A stretch of DNA of 64,000 nucleotides, taken from NCBI GenBank assembly GCA_024291935.2, contig CM044310.1, forward strand, positions 80,908,713-80,972,712. The letters are read 5' to 3'. This DNA is from Okapia johnstoni. Lineage: Eukaryota; Chordata; Mammalia; Artiodactyla; Giraffidae. The position numbers and the translations under genes were made by a program. This document shows, one piece after another, positions 1 through 11,127 of the stretch. Under the pieces are notes generated by a model. It did not search any database and had not been told where the DNA came from. It saw only the letters and a list, made by a program, of their open reading frames with translations. Every line of letters begins with the position of its first letter. The first letter of the stretch is position 1.

Positions 1-1464
1 ATCTGGCTTTTCCTCTGTATCCTTGATCATGTTCTTTATTTTCTTATTTAATAAACAGGTAAACATAATAAGTGATTCCCAGAGTTCTGTGAGCTATTAT
101 AACAAGTAATCAAATCCAGGGTGTGGGTCATGGAAATCTCTGATTTGTAGCAAAGCCAGACAGAAGTTGTGGGTAACCTGAGGACCCACTACTGGTGATT
201 AGCATCTGAAGTGGGCACAGTCTTTGGGACTGAGCCCTTAACCTATGGGGTCTGTGTTAACTTTGGTTAGTGTCAGAATGGAATTAAATTGTAGGACACT
301 TAGCTGATGTCTCAGAGAATTGCTTGGTGGGGGAACTCTCATACACATTTGGTTACCGGAAGTGTAAGAAGTGAAGTGTTCTGTGTGAGGAGCAAAGGAG
401 AGACACATAGGAGAGGTGAGTTTTTCCTTTCCAGACTTTTCCTCACTTTCCACAACAACATTTCTCACTCTGGGAGTCGGGTTGACAGCTGCTGCAGCCC
501 CCTCCTTCCATGCCTCCCACCCTGCTTGGGACCATTGGACTGATGTTGACCATTAAGGCTGTACTCTGGGGTCTGAACCTAAGAAGCCATGAACTAAAAA
601 CATCCGTTCACCTTCAAAACCCGAACTGTATCTAAACCAACTCAGACTTCTTTTTCTTTTCATAGATTTATGAACTGAGCCAAATTAATTTTATTTTTCA
701 AACATCAGCAGAAGACCCTAATATCTACTGAGCCAGTTTGACCTTACAATAAACTTGAAAATTTTCTGATGCTTTTGAGCCAGGCCTTCAAAATAGTCTC
801 TGAAATCAATCCAAACAACTCTTGGCCCTGGGTCATCAGGCTGGTTTACTGGGGCCCCTGGTCAACCTGTGCCCTTTGGCTGCTGCCCAGGGTCTGATGC
901 TGTGTGAGCCCTCTGTACCTCTTTGCAAGGCCTTCCAAGGAGTGGTAAGATCCTGAATCACCATAGTACCAGTTCTAAGCTGGTCCCCACCAGGCAACGT
1001 TTCAGGTCAAAGAGACTTGGATACCTGTGTGTCCCACCCTTTCATGTTAGAGGTAGGGGAAGAGGTCCAGAGTGTGTGGGGCCGTCTCATCTATTTTCAA
1101 ATGGATGTATTTGTTGAAACTTCCTCCTTCCCAGTGGTTCTCAATTTCAGCTACTCACCAAAATCATCCAGGAGCAAAGGAACCTTTCTGACCAGAGAGG
1201 TGATTTGATTCCTAGTTCAACCGAGAAACCACAGTTCCCACCAAATGGGCCAAGGCAAGTGCTGGGTATGACATGGGTTGAGCTGATTTTGTTAAGCTCA
1301 GAGCTGCACGAGATGAGTCTGGGCTGTCTCTGGTCCTTCCCACCCCCCAATCCCAACCCCACTTTCTGAAGGGCTTAGTCTTGGGTTCCCTAACTGATGC
1401 AAAGCTCTTTACTTTTAGGGAAAGTGCAGTAAAACCATGTGAGTTCAGAGCCTGTAACTATCTT
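1..1464. other. Unassigned unique DNA
   Basis: No exon or clear repeat is seen. Short open frames here have no recognisable domain. A stretch near 1130-1180 opens like a MER20/MER5-type hAT end (cagtggttctcaatttcag), but the similarity fades and I do not call an element. Confidence 0.4.
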
Positions 1465-1558
1465 GATCTCCTGGTGTCTTCAGTGCCTACACACTGTCTA
1501 GCACACAGAGGCACACAGTAAACACTGTGGATGAGTAACTGAGGGAATGAATGAATGA
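1465..1558 (+). mobile_element. L2/MIR 3' tail fragment
   Basis: A diverged version of the L2/MIR shared 3' end: a 'tgcctggcacacagtag'-like phrase followed by gaatgaatgaatgag. Ancient and degenerate. L2 and MIR cannot be told apart over this length. Confidence 0.5.
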
Positions 1559-1727
1559 GCAAGCAACATGTGCATAAGAACAGAAGTTCCCCAGACATGA
1601 GAAGACGTGGGATAGCTTATTCCCCAGGAAACTTGTATATTGCAGGGCTCAAATATAGATTTTTAATTGTTTATTTAGGAAAGTGATAGCATAAGATGGT
1701 TTAGAGTCAATCCTGATACCCCTATAT

Positions 1728-1890
1728 TCCAACCGTCTGATCTTATATGTTATTTAGCCTGCCCAAGCTTCAATTTCCATATGTGAAAAGTGGGACCATA
1801 ATGTCAGACTGCATGACAGACAGTTGGCACAATACCTGACCCACAATAACCACTCAAATGTCAGCAGTTATCAGTATGATTAGAAAGGGA
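1728..1890 (+). mobile_element. MIR SINE
   Basis: The MIR order is visible: cctgcccaagcttcaatttcc, then a decayed 'tgtaaaatggggataat', then 'cctgacccacaataaccactcaaatgt' ending in a decayed 'agctattat'. This is an ancient tRNA-derived core-SINE on the plus strand. Confidence 0.65.
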
Positions 1891-2745
1891 TTGTTTGTGT
1901 GTAGGTATATCTGTATGTGTATCTAGTTTTATAGCCATTCCACATTCATAAAGTTCAGGATTAAGCGATTGCTGTGTTTATCCTACAAATACTGCTGACT
2001 GTCTCTGGCTCCCTTTACAGCTCTGACTCTTTGCCCAGCTTATTTTCAACCCTGAAAGAGTTACAGCCTGTGTGTTAAGTGTCACATCAACACTTTCTCT
2101 TTGGTTACCAGAGTTACAGCTTATCAACAGCTCTCTTCAATTCTCCATGTCTGTTTTCTATCACTTGTCTCTCAGAACTATCCACTTGGCAAAGCTCTCA
2201 GCTCTCCCTCTCTCTGTATTTTTTTCTCCCAGTCACCTGATGTTATGTCTGTCTCTTCTGTTGTTTTCTCCCTAGCTTACTCTCCTTCGTTTTCAGGAAG
2301 AACATATTTTCATCTCATGCGCCAGCTCAGGTACCCTGGAGAGCTACATTCAGGCTTTGAAATTCATGTCTGGGGGTCAGTGGGACAGAGCACCATGATT
2401 GATTAGGGATGTCTGCCACTGGGATGGGAGGGGTAGGTAGAGCCGTGTGTGGTAACCATTTGCCATTCTTATTTGGGTAAAGGAAACACTATGACTCATC
2501 TTTTTAAAACTTTACTATAAATCTTCAAGCAAAATCAAATGTAGGCTGAAATACAAAGTTAAATCATCTAATACAGTATACACAATTTGGACAGGTGCTA
2601 AAAAATGATTTCTTTTCAGTCTCTCTCTTAGCCAGAGGGAACATCTATATCCTTCTGTCTTTGGGGAGCTAAAAGGCCTTCATAAAGAATGTTGTTTCGC
2701 CTCTCTAGAAAGCACAGGCTACAATAGAAAAATCATCCCATGTCT
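1891..2745. other. Unassigned unique DNA
   Basis: AT-rich in the first half and pyrimidine-rich around 2080-2310. No exon, RNA gene or interspersed repeat is recognised. Open frames of 67-101 codons at 2072-2406 overlap each other in two frames and show no domain. Confidence 0.4.
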
Positions 2746-2953
2746 AATATTAAATTTGCTGAGAAAACTCAGGTATTTGTTTGGTTAGAAAAAAAGCCAA
2801 TGGCAACTTGCTCTAGTATTCTTGCCTGGAAAATTCCCTGGACAGAGGAACCTGGTGGGCTACAGTTCATCGTGTCGCAAAGAATCAGATATGACTGAGC
2901 ACACACACAATATTAAATTTGCCAAGAAAACTCAGGGATTTGTTCAGTTAGAA
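2746..2953 (+). mobile_element. 5'-truncated Bov-tA fragment between 45-bp direct repeats
   Basis: The right part of a Bov-tA SINE (about 2797-2908: atggcaac, tattcttgcctgg, gacagagg, tacagttcat, gactgagcacac) lies between two 45-bp copies of the same unique sequence, 2746-2790 and 2909-2953, which differ at 5 positions. A normal target-site duplication is 7-20 bp, so this is either an unusually long one or a local duplication. Confidence 0.75.
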
Positions 2954-3499
2954 GAACCAGGATTTCTATGCTGTAATGAAGCCTGTATGGTAAGGCAGGT
3001 ATCATTGGCCTAGGACCCATCCTCAGTCAGCTGCTTACTTCCTGAAAGGCCTTAATTTCCTTTGCCTTAGCTCCCCGTCATCTCCCTACTTTAAAGGAGG
3101 AGGTATCCAGGTTAGGGTAAACTTGTGGGCAGAGGGCTTAGTGATGTCCATATCAAGGTGTTAATGCTGGTACCACATTTCATGAGGGTCTTGCCTGTAC
3201 CTAGGCTGGGTGCTGGACACCCATGTCATGTCAACTTCGGGAACTGACTCCTTCTGCTGGCCCCAAGAATACACCAGACATGAATAAAGCTGCTGCCCAG
3301 GTCTGGATACCCTGTCCTGTGCCTGAGTCTCAAGGTTTTCTTGCTTAGAACCCTTTTGTGAAGAGACGTAGGGCTAGCAAAGTCACCACCCTCCCCCCGC
3401 CCCCGCCCCACTGTCTGCCTGACCACTCTTCCTTCCTTTCAGGCAGCTCCCCTAAGCTGTCCTGCTGACAACAGTGACACCAGCTACAACATCCTTTAC
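2954..3499. other. Unassigned DNA with C-rich tract
   Basis: Unique-looking sequence. 3388-3410 is a dense run of C blocks (ccctccccccgcccccgcccc), so the minus strand could form a G-quadruplex. No gene is recognised. Confidence 0.4.
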
Positions 3500-3894
3500 A
3501 GTTTGTAAGGCCCCGAGCCAGCTTCCCGACCACTCTGTGCCTCAGTATTCTTGTCTATACGAGGGAATCTATGCTATGTACCTATATTGTGGGGTTGCTT
3601 TAAAGACTGGAGAGGTTAACGATGTGAAGCTCTTAGACCAGTGCCTGGCATACGAAAAGGCTTCAAATGTTAACTATTGGGACTTCCCTGGTGTTCCAGT
3701 TGTTAAGACTCTGCCTTTTAGTTCTGGGGTTGTGGGTTTAATGCTTGGAGAGGAAGCAAAGATCTCACATGCTTAGTGGCCAAAAAGCAAAAAAATTGAA
3801 ACAATATTGCAACAAATTCAATAAAGATTTTTAAGATGTTCCATATTAAAAAAAAAACCCAACTTTTAAAAATGTTAACTATTATTATTATCAT
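3500..3894 (+). mobile_element. MIR SINE split by a CHR insertion
   Basis: The left part (3500-3678) contains 'ctgtgcctcagtattcttgtc', 'gtggggttgctttaaagac' and 'agtgcctggcatac'. The right part (from 3884) finishes with attattattatcattt. The two halves join across a CHR SINE, with the target site aaatgttaactatt duplicated. Confidence 0.75.
3679..3869 (+). mobile_element. CHR-type cetartiodactyl SINE
   Basis: Starts gggacttccctggtgttcc, has the tRNA-like stretch, 'gatctcacatgcttagtggcc', and the tail aacaatattgcaacaaattc followed by an A-run. The flanking 14-bp duplication aaatgttaactatt lies at 3665-3678 and 3870-3883. A non-autonomous, LINE-mobilised element inserted in a MIR. Confidence 0.85.
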
Positions 3895-4095
3895 TTGAAG
3901 TGCTTTTCTACTAGTCCCATTTGACCCTCACAGTGCTGTGAGATCAGCTGGGCCAACAGGGTTAGATTCCTCATCATAGGAAGCAACTGAAGTTCAAGCG
4001 AGTGAGGGTCCTTGTCTGGGACACCTTGCCTGCAGGGGTGAGCTGGGCCAGAGTCCAGTTCTTTTGAATCCAGGTCCAGGACGGTGCGATGGTAC
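3895..4095 (-). mobile_element. MIR SINE
   Basis: Reverse MIR order: 'cccatttgaccctcacagtgct', 'attcctcatcataggaagcaactgaag', 'gctgggccagagtccagttcttttgaatccagg'. It abuts the end of the plus-strand MIR, so two MIRs lie tail to tail. Confidence 0.65.
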
Positions 4096-4929
4096 CTGTG
4101 ATTTTTAGTGTTGACCCCAGATCACACTGGTGACTGATTCTACTTTGCCTTTTAATTTTTTCACACACACACAAAATGAATTTATAAACAATTTGAGTTC
4201 TTGACCATCTCGAAGTCAGATGAGCGTATGTAACTCTTATGTAAACGTGTTGAGTATACACCTTGCTGTTACTATTGATGATTGTCATCCTTGGGAAAGA
4301 GGTGAAGGCAGTTCATTGTTTATGCCTGTAGTGGAGTTCCACCATTTTCACGGGCTCTGAGATCATCCCACTTCCTGTATGACATCTCTGTGACTTCCTG
4401 TTGATCATCCCCCGTGTTTGGGGGCAAGGGGTGGGGCTCTGAGTTTCTGCTCTGCTTGTTTCCACCAGAGTAATGTTCTTTGTCCTCTATCCTTCGCTGG
4501 TAAAGGGAATGACTTGTTGGTTTGGTACCAACCCAGGGAAGGACCTGGGTTTTCTCTGCTCAGCCTCTTCCTCCAGCTTCTCTCAGGAAACACACAGCCC
4601 CTCCTCTTCTAAGCCATGGTTTTACAGGTCAGAACCCTAAGAGGGAGGGAAAACTGTAGTTACCAATTCTTCCTGTGATAGTCTAGCTGGTTCTGGGATG
4701 CTAGCATTTAGAAGCTCACTGTTGCTGAACTGCTGAAACTACCTTCTCCAAACTTAGTATTACCAGTAATAACTGTGGTTTCTGAACTGTGTCTACCTGA
4801 CCCCTTTTCCATCTCTCAGTTGTTCTTAACTCGGTCAGAGAAAAACGGGAATGTTATTTATTATCCCTCAGATAACCAACAGCCTCCCCAGCTCTCAGTC
4901 TCCTCCCCCAGTCTGGGTGTCATGGGGTC
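4096..4929. other. Unassigned unique DNA
   Basis: No recognised exon or repeat. A short CA run lies at 4161-4172. The open frames here are unremarkable. Confidence 0.4.
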
Positions 4930-5200
4930 CAGGTGGCCCATCAGCATATATCCATCTCTTTGGCTACACTGATTGGTTCAGAATGGGCACATGATCCAAG
5001 CTGACTCAATAAGTTGCTATCCCTGGATGGTTATTAGATTAATTTTGTGAAAGAAATCATGATTTCCACTGGAATTTCTCAGAGAAGACTACAAACCAAA
5101 ACTCACTGACGAGCTTCTTTCCACCACAGAAAAGCCTGCCTGATAGAACTGACTCAGAAGAAGGTGGAGCTGAGAGGTAGAGGGGATGGGGACCAAATTA
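4930..5200 (+). mobile_element. Ancient interspersed repeat, family unassigned (family A)
   Basis: The phrase 'ctacactgattggttcagaatgggcacatgatccaagctg' belongs to a common old mammalian repeat that recurs in both orientations in this window (14475, 22515, 32350, 34836, 39340, 49950, 55690). It is LTR-like in that related copies end near 'gtttctgtcacttgcaac'. I cannot name the family from memory with certainty. Confidence 0.4.
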
Positions 5201-5255
5201 CAGTGGCCACACCTCTCCTCTTTCGCTTGAACTGATGTGAATCGATCTTCACTAT

Positions 5256-5468
5256 CTGCAATCAGGGATTTCTCTGGTGGCTCAGATTGTACAGGAGATC
5301 CAGGTTCGACCCCTCAGTTGGGAAGATAACCTGGAAAAGGGAATAGCTATCCACTCTAGTATTCTTGCCTAGAAGATCCCGTGGACAGAGGAGCTTACAG
5401 GCTGCACCCATGGGGTCACAGAGAGTTTGACATGACTGAGCAACTAACACACTTTCACCTGCAATCAG
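5256..5468 (+). mobile_element. Bov-tA SINE
   Basis: Ordered Bov-tA blocks: gatttctctggtggctcag, ccaggttcgacccc (tRNA B-box-like), gtattcttgcct, gacagaggagc, catggggtcacag, gactgagcaacta. Target duplication ctgcaatcag at 5256-5265 and 5459-5468. The A-box-proximal part is internally shortened (ctcagattgtacaggagat). Confidence 0.9.
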
Positions 5469-6034
5469 AGAGCCTTGATTACGTGATACTTCTCTTGCAG
5501 TAGTTTGGCAGACAACAAATCTGACCTCATCTTGCTGATGAGACACTCTGTCACACCCTATTTTTGATGTTGACCACATTTACACACACATCAACTTCCA
5601 CTAATACTTCTATGGCCCCAGTAGGTGTCCTGCAGGGGCAGGACTACTGAATGGACTTGGTAGAGTTTAATGTAATAATTAATCACAGAACTTAATGCTC
5701 ACATGGAAGTTTTTATGTTTAGCACATTTTATATAATCCTAGAGCTAATTGCCAGTCTTGTTCTTCTCTCAAACACATTAGAAAGGTGTCCACACTACTC
5801 CCTATGACCTCCTGCCCCAAACCTCAACACAGGCCATGGGAGAAAGAGCAGTTTTAATCCAGCCCCAATCATCATCATGTCATTGCTAGTTTTCTTTTGC
5901 TTTTCTTTCTTTTTTAAACAAAGTCATCTCAAATGGCAAGTATAAAACAAAGGATATGGTGGAGGGAAGTGCTCATAGCCACATGTAAACTGATGGCAAT
6001 GTGGGCTTCTGGCCAGGATATGATTTCAGAGCGG
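5469..6034. other. Unassigned unique DNA
   Basis: No coding or repeat signal recognised. The stretch 5660-5760 is AT-rich (aataattaatcacag). Confidence 0.4.
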
Positions 6035-6172
6035 ACCTCTTGAGATGGGTGTTAACCCCATCTTACTGATGGGAAACCTAGGCTCAGAGACATGAAAAAA
6101 CTTGTGTGAAATCAAAAAGTCTCATGACTGCTTGATTCCAAAGCCCAGACTCTTGGCTATTGTGTTGCCCCC
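6035..6172 (-). mobile_element. MIR SINE
   Basis: Reverse MIR: 'ccccatcttactgatgggaaacctaggctcagagacatgaaaaaacttg', then 'ccaaagcccagactcttggctattgtg'. Confidence 0.75.
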
Positions 6173-6409
6173 ATCCCTCTGGGCAGAGAGTCTTGGGCTC
6201 CAGTGGGCAAACAATGATTCCATCCTGCCTGGGCCCTTTCCTCCATAGGTCACGTCCGCTGGAAGTAAATTCTCTCTCCTCTGAACTTCAAGACTTTACT
6301 GTCTGGATTTCTTCTTCGGCTCTAAGCCTGTTTTGTAGAGAGACATCTTCTCTTCCTTCTCATCCTAAAAAGGTTGTGATAATACTGCTGAGAAAATCCA
6401 AATTGGTAT

Positions 6410-6648
6410 ATGTGAAATCAGGCTTCCCTAATGGCTCAGTGGTAAAGAATCCACCTGTCAATGCATGAGATGCAGGTTCAATCCCTGGGTGGGGAAAATT
6501 CCCTGGAGAAGGAAATGGCTACCCACTCCAGTATTCTTGCCTGGGAAATCCCATGGACAGAGTAGCCTAGTGAGCTACAGTCCATGGGGTCACAAAAGAG
6601 TCAGACATGACTTAGAGACCAAATAACAACAGCAGATGTGAAATCAGG
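6410..6648 (+). mobile_element. Bov-tA SINE
   Basis: Full-length Bov-tA: ggcttccctaatggctcagt, caggttcaatccctggg, ggagaaggaaatgg, tattcttgcctggg, gtccatggggtcac. A 13-bp target duplication, atgtgaaatcagg, lies at 6410-6422 and 6636-6648. Confidence 0.92.
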
Positions 6649-6867
6649 ACAGACTCAGTTCTAGCACTAAGTGGGCTCACAAAGGTGATAACCTAGACCT
6701 TTTCTTTACTGCTATTAATGCATATGCATATGGTACCTGCTGGGCCTGAAATCTTCACTACTCTTATATACTATACCTGGAGCTGTGAAATGATAAAACT
6801 TTTTTTGGAGGGGCAGGGATGAAGAGAAACTTGTCACTATTTATCAAGCTTAAAAGTGCATACATGG

Positions 6868-7328
6868 CATATTAGTTTGCTGGGGCTAATTTTATATAAA
6901 GAAGCAACAACTGGGTGGTTTAAACAACAGAAATGTCTTGTCTCATAGTTCTAAAGGCTGGAAGCCCAAGATCAAGGTGTCGGCGAGGTTGATTCCTTCA
7001 GGGGTTATGAGAAAGAATATGTTCCATGACTCTCTCCTAGCTTTTGGTTGATTTTCTGGCAATCTCTGGCATTCCTGGCTGGCGGAAGCAGCCTCCCAAT
7101 GTTTGACTTGATCTTCATATGACATTCTCTTCTGGGCTTGTCTGTGTCCAAATGTCTCTTTTTAATAAGGATACTAGTCATGTTGGATCGAGCCTGCATT
7201 GATAATCTTTTCTTAACTAATTATGTCTGCAATGACCTCATTTCCAAATAAGTTCACATTCTAAGACACTGAAGGTTAGGTCTTCAATATATGAATTTGG
7301 GGAAGGGAACATGGTTCAATCCACAACA
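6868..7328 (-). mobile_element. MLT1-type MaLR LTR (solo)
   Basis: Read on the minus strand it starts like MLT1 and ends at the reverse of 'attagtttgctggggcta'. On the plus strand the marks are ctgggtggtttaaacaacag, catagttctaaaggctgga, 'cccaagatcaaggtgtcggc', ttcaatatatgaatttgggg and ttcaatccacaaca. No internal retroviral region adjoins it. Confidence 0.8.
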
Positions 7329-7477
7329 CCTGGAAATTTCTCTTCTAGGAATCTGGCCTGGCAATCTACTTGTATGGGTCCACAAAGAAGTATTGTAGAA
7401 GATGTTTGGCAAAGGTGAAATTAAATGTTATGCCTTAAAAAAGGAGGTAGATCTGTTTGTACTGCTATGTTATGCTT
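7329..7477. other. Short unassigned spacer
   Basis: The first part (ggaaatttctcttctaggaa) faintly resembles an older L1 3' region. Not enough to call. Confidence 0.3.
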
Positions 7478-8104
7478 TCTCAGGCATCATCGCAGCACTG
7501 TTTACAATACCCAGGACATGGAAACAGCCTAGATGTCCATCAGCAGACGAATGGATAAGAAAGCTATGGTACATATACACAATGGAATATTACTCAGCCA
7601 TCAACAAGAATACATTTGAATCAGTTCTAATGAGGTGGATGAAACTGGAGCCCATTATACAGAGTGAAGTAAGTCAGAAAGAAAAACACCAATACAGTAT
7701 ACTAACGCATATATATGGAATTTAGGAGGATGATAACGATAACCCTATATGCGAGACAGAAAAAGAGACACAGATGTATAAAACAGTCTTTTGGACTCTG
7801 TGGGAGAAGGCGAGGGTGGGATGATCTGAGAGAATAGCATCGAAACATGTGTATTATCATATGTGAAACAGATCGCCAGTCCAGGTTCGATGCATGAGAG
7901 AAGTGCCCAGGGCTGGTGCACTGGGATGACCCAGAGGGATGGGGTGGGGAGGGAGGTGGGTGGGAGGGGGGTTCAGGATAGGGAACACATGTAAACCCAT
8001 GGCTGATTCATATCAATGTATGGCAAAAACCACTACAATATTGTAAAGTAATTAGCCTCCAACTAAAATAAATAAATTAATTTTTAAAAAAATAAATAAA
8101 TAAA
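7478..8104 (+). mobile_element. Ruminant L1 3' end with 3' UTR
   Basis: Carries the end of L1 ORF2 and the 3' UTR: 'caatggaatattactcagcc', 'agtgaagtaagtcagaaaga', 'cttttggactctgtgggag', 'ttgccagtccaggttcgatgc'-like text, a G-rich tract at 7935-7971, 'gggaacacatgtaaacccat', then an A-rich AAAT-type tail at 8066-8104. 5'-truncated, so inactive. Confidence 0.9.
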
Positions 8105-8499
8105 GCAGCATCTTGTAAAAGGTGGTGTGATCACAAAACAGAACAAACCCCCTGATTTATGTAAGCATACTTAGAGATGATCAGAAGCATGCATGAACCC
8201 AACAGTTGACAGTGTAAGCGCTCGTGAGAAGAGAGGGAGCAAAGGATGGCTCGAGGGCCCTTTGGGGTTTTCCAGCTGACTTTGATCATCTGACTCCTTT
8301 CTGAAGAGAGTGCACTCACATTTTACTTGAGGAATACAAATAAAAATTGCTTTCTGGGCCCAAAGAATGAAGTTCTTAAACCAGATGGCTCCCAGGGTGT
8401 CTCCATGGCTCCATGAAGAAAGTGGCCTTAGAGCCTCAGCAGGATGGAATCATTCCTTGCCCCTGGGCACTGAGTCCCTGCCGGAGTGGTGGGACAGTA
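8105..8499. other. Unassigned unique DNA
   Basis: No gene or repeat recognised. Confidence 0.4.
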
Positions 8500-8610
8500 C
8501 AAGGCCAAGAGCCTGGGTTTGTGAGTCAGGCCATCATGAGCGCTACATATATTCTTTTATGTCTCTGAGCCTGGGTCCCTCACCCATATCAGTAGGGGGA
8601 CCCCTCCAGA
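8500..8610 (+). mobile_element. Weak MIR-like fragment
   Basis: 'gggtttgtgagtcaggcc' followed by 'ttatgtctctgagcctgggtccctcacccat' keeps the MIR order, but with many changes. Confidence 0.35.
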
Positions 8611-9002
8611 ATCCACACCCTTGCCAGAAACCTACAGTAGTATTTGCCCAAATTTCATCTATGAGCCAGAAAACAGGTCTAAAATCTGCCTGAAGTACTT
8701 TTCCAGCTCTGGCCCAGAACTCTTGTCATCCCAATCAGGCATTTACGAAACCCTTTGAGAAAAAGCAAGATTCTTGAGTTGGGCCTTAAGAAATGGGTAG
8801 AAAAAAGAAAAGGGTGGAGAGAAAGAAGCTGCGGCACAGTGACAGGAGAAAAAGAAACATTCCTTCTCACGTCTCCAAATAATCCCCTGCCTTTTCTATA
8901 TTTAATTTTTCCCCCTCAGGCTAAGTCTTTGTCTGTTCCTTCCACACACCCCCTATTACCTATGTATATACTTGCATGTAGTCTTTATATTTGTAGGAAA
9001 GA

Positions 9003-9081
9003 TTGGTGTTTGTGTGTATGTGTGTGTGTGTGTGAGAGAGGGAAATGTGGGAAATAGGGGAGTAGGAGAGAGAGAGAGAAA
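9003..9081 (+). repeat. TG and AG simple repeats
   Basis: An interrupted TG run (9005-9035) grades into GA-rich sequence with an AG run (9065-9081). The surrounding 8611-9394 is otherwise unassigned. Confidence 0.85.
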
Positions 9082-9394
9082 GAATTTCTAATTTCTATTT
9101 ATCTCAGACTCCATTAATAAATGGAGAAATGGAATAAGAACTAATTAACTAGAAATTTTGATTCCATGAACTAAGTCACAAATACCCCTCCTAAATGACC
9201 AGCTTTCAAAGAGTTAGAGTCCAATAAAATTCCCTTAAAGTGAACATTATACAAATAGGCTTCTGATCTCTCTTTCAGGATTCAGAAAGACCTTCAAGGT
9301 CTCAGTGTTTCTCAGGGTCACTGTTACAAACAGTTTTGGTTATTTGAGTGTCTGGGTGTTTGGATCTGAATAAAAGGGAACTGGCATTTCTGCC

Positions 9395-9660
9395 TTTCTC
9401 ATATAGCGATCTGGTGGGTTACAGCTCTGCCTGCTGCCTGTGTAATTAATCGTAGGACTTAGCTAATGCCTCCTAAATTAATGCAATTATCAGTGTCTCC
9501 GAATAACCAGCTTCGTGCACCACTATCAAAACACACTGTTGATAGATCTGCAGCCAAAGCAGGGACGCTCTGAGACTGGAGTTGGGAGCAATTTTTAATT
9601 AACTTGTTTCTCATATTGCAAAGGTGAGAAAAATACCGCTTCTCAGTAGCTCCAGATTAA
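9395..9660. promoter_or_regulatory. Candidate conserved non-coding element, homeodomain-motif rich
   Basis: No repeat similarity. It contains tgtaattaatcg (9441-9452), taaattaatgcaattatc, a perfect ttaattaa palindrome (9595-9602) and CpGs kept in an AT-rich context. Homeodomain proteins bind TAATTA cores. Calling it conserved or active is inference from composition only. Confidence 0.3.
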
Positions 9661-10394
9661 AAGAATGGGAGACGGGGTGTGTGCTTGGGTAGAGACTCAG
9701 GAAAATAATAGCTACAAGGTATTTTTGTTCCAAAGCCTCCACGTCCATGCACTGTTTTATTACTGCAGTTAGCCAGGGCTCAGCCCCGAACCCTTCAGCT
9801 TGCTCTCTGCCCTCATCACAGGACTTCTGTCTAAGGAGCCTGTGCTTTAATTTGCTCTGGGTTGAAGTATGGCTCGGAGAGTCTCGGGAGCAGGGCAGAC
9901 GTTTCCTGTCCTCACCTCTTCCATCCTGAAATATTTCATTAAATGTGGAGTTCTGAAACTAAGATAAGGTGAAAAAAAGTATTTGTTGGTTTGGATTTGT
10001 TTTATGCTGCGACTTCTCTTCTTTAAGGTTTATATTTCCAGAACCCTAGCCTGGTCTCTTGGCATGGGCTGTGTCGTGTGGCACAGAGTTTTCCAATGTG
10101 TTTTGCTGGAAGTAAATCTGTAAGATGGTCCTTGGAAAAAAGAAACAAATGTCAAATACATTCAGAAAATAGTATATATCATAGCATGAGCCCCCAGCCT
10201 CCACATCAGCAGATTTCCTATGCACCATCATAGAGGAAAGGCTTTGGAAAGTCCTGCATTTGGCAAGTATGTTCCATGTTCCTTGTTCAACTCAGTCCTA
10301 CCCAACATAATTGACCACAGACCTGTGTACTTGGATTTTATCTCTATTAGCATGGGGCAGAAGGAGTGTTAGGTGGAATCCAGCCAGGACACAC
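9661..10394. other. Unassigned unique DNA
   Basis: Nothing beyond scattered AT-rich segments. No exon recognised. Confidence 0.4.
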
Positions 10395-10520
10395 CTGCTG
10401 GAGAAAGAACCTGGAGACCTCTGTTTTCCCCATTCTCTGTCCTTGCTTACTGCATGGCCTTGGCAAGTTTCTTTCTCTCTCTGGACCTCAAGCTTCCCTG
10501 GTGCACAAAAAGGCCTTGCT
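10395..10520 (+). mobile_element. MIR SINE
   Basis: 'ttactgcatggccttggcaagtttctttctctctctggacctcaagc' follows the MIR 'gtgaccttgggcaagt...cctctctgtgcctcag' block. Confidence 0.6.
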
Positions 10521-10569
10521 CTTGGATTCGTTGACTCTGTTAGACCTTCAGACCAGTCAACTAAGTTAA

Positions 10570-10660
10570 AAACCAAGGGATATGAAGAGATAAGGAAAGA
10601 GAGAAAGAGGGAGAGAGACTGATTTATGAAAAGAAGAAAAAGAGAAAAATGACCAGGCTT
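10570..10660 (+). repeat. Purine-rich (GA/GAA) tract
   Basis: Almost pure A/G from ggaaagagagaaagaggg through aagaagaaaaagagaaaaat. Low-complexity sequence. Confidence 0.7.
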
Positions 10661-10795
10661 CATGAAGAGACCATCTAGAGAAAGATGCTTCTCTCTGGAG
10701 ATGGTTAGGATTAGGAGTGAAAAGTAAAAGATGATCCTTCATTTTTTTCTAGATTCCAATATATATATTAATATATGAAATTTTAATCTTTCTGA

Positions 10796-11127
10796 GTTAC
10801 TTCTAGAAAAATGGTTCAGATGAATCTATTTGCAGGTCAGGAATAGAGATGCAGACATAGGAAACAGACATGTGGCCACAGTGGGGGAGAAGTGGGTGGC
10901 ATGAATGGGGAGATTTAGATTGATGTATGTATATTACCCTGTGTAAAATAAGTAACAAGTGGGAACCTGTTATATAGCATAGGAAGCTCAGCTTGGTGTT
11001 CTGTGATAACCTAGATGGATGGATTGGAGGGAGGTTGGAGGGAGATCCAAGAGGGAGGGATATATGTATACATACAGCAGAAAATAATATAACATTGTAA
11101 AGCAACTATACCTCAATTAAAAAAAGA
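10796..11127 (+). mobile_element. Older ruminant L1 3' UTR end
   Basis: 'aaaatggttcagatgaatctatttgcaggtcaggaatagagatgcag', 'cctgttatatagcataggaagctcag', 'gtgataacctagatgg', 'aatataacattgtaaagcaactatacctcaatt' and an A-run end. This is the standard 3' UTR order for the bovid L1 lineage. Confidence 0.85.

Noticed and set aside
6410..6648. tRNA-like A and B boxes in Bov-tA and CHR copies as tRNA genes
   Set aside because: They are SINE heads derived from tRNA. None folds as an intact tRNA by eye, and target duplications show they are insertions.
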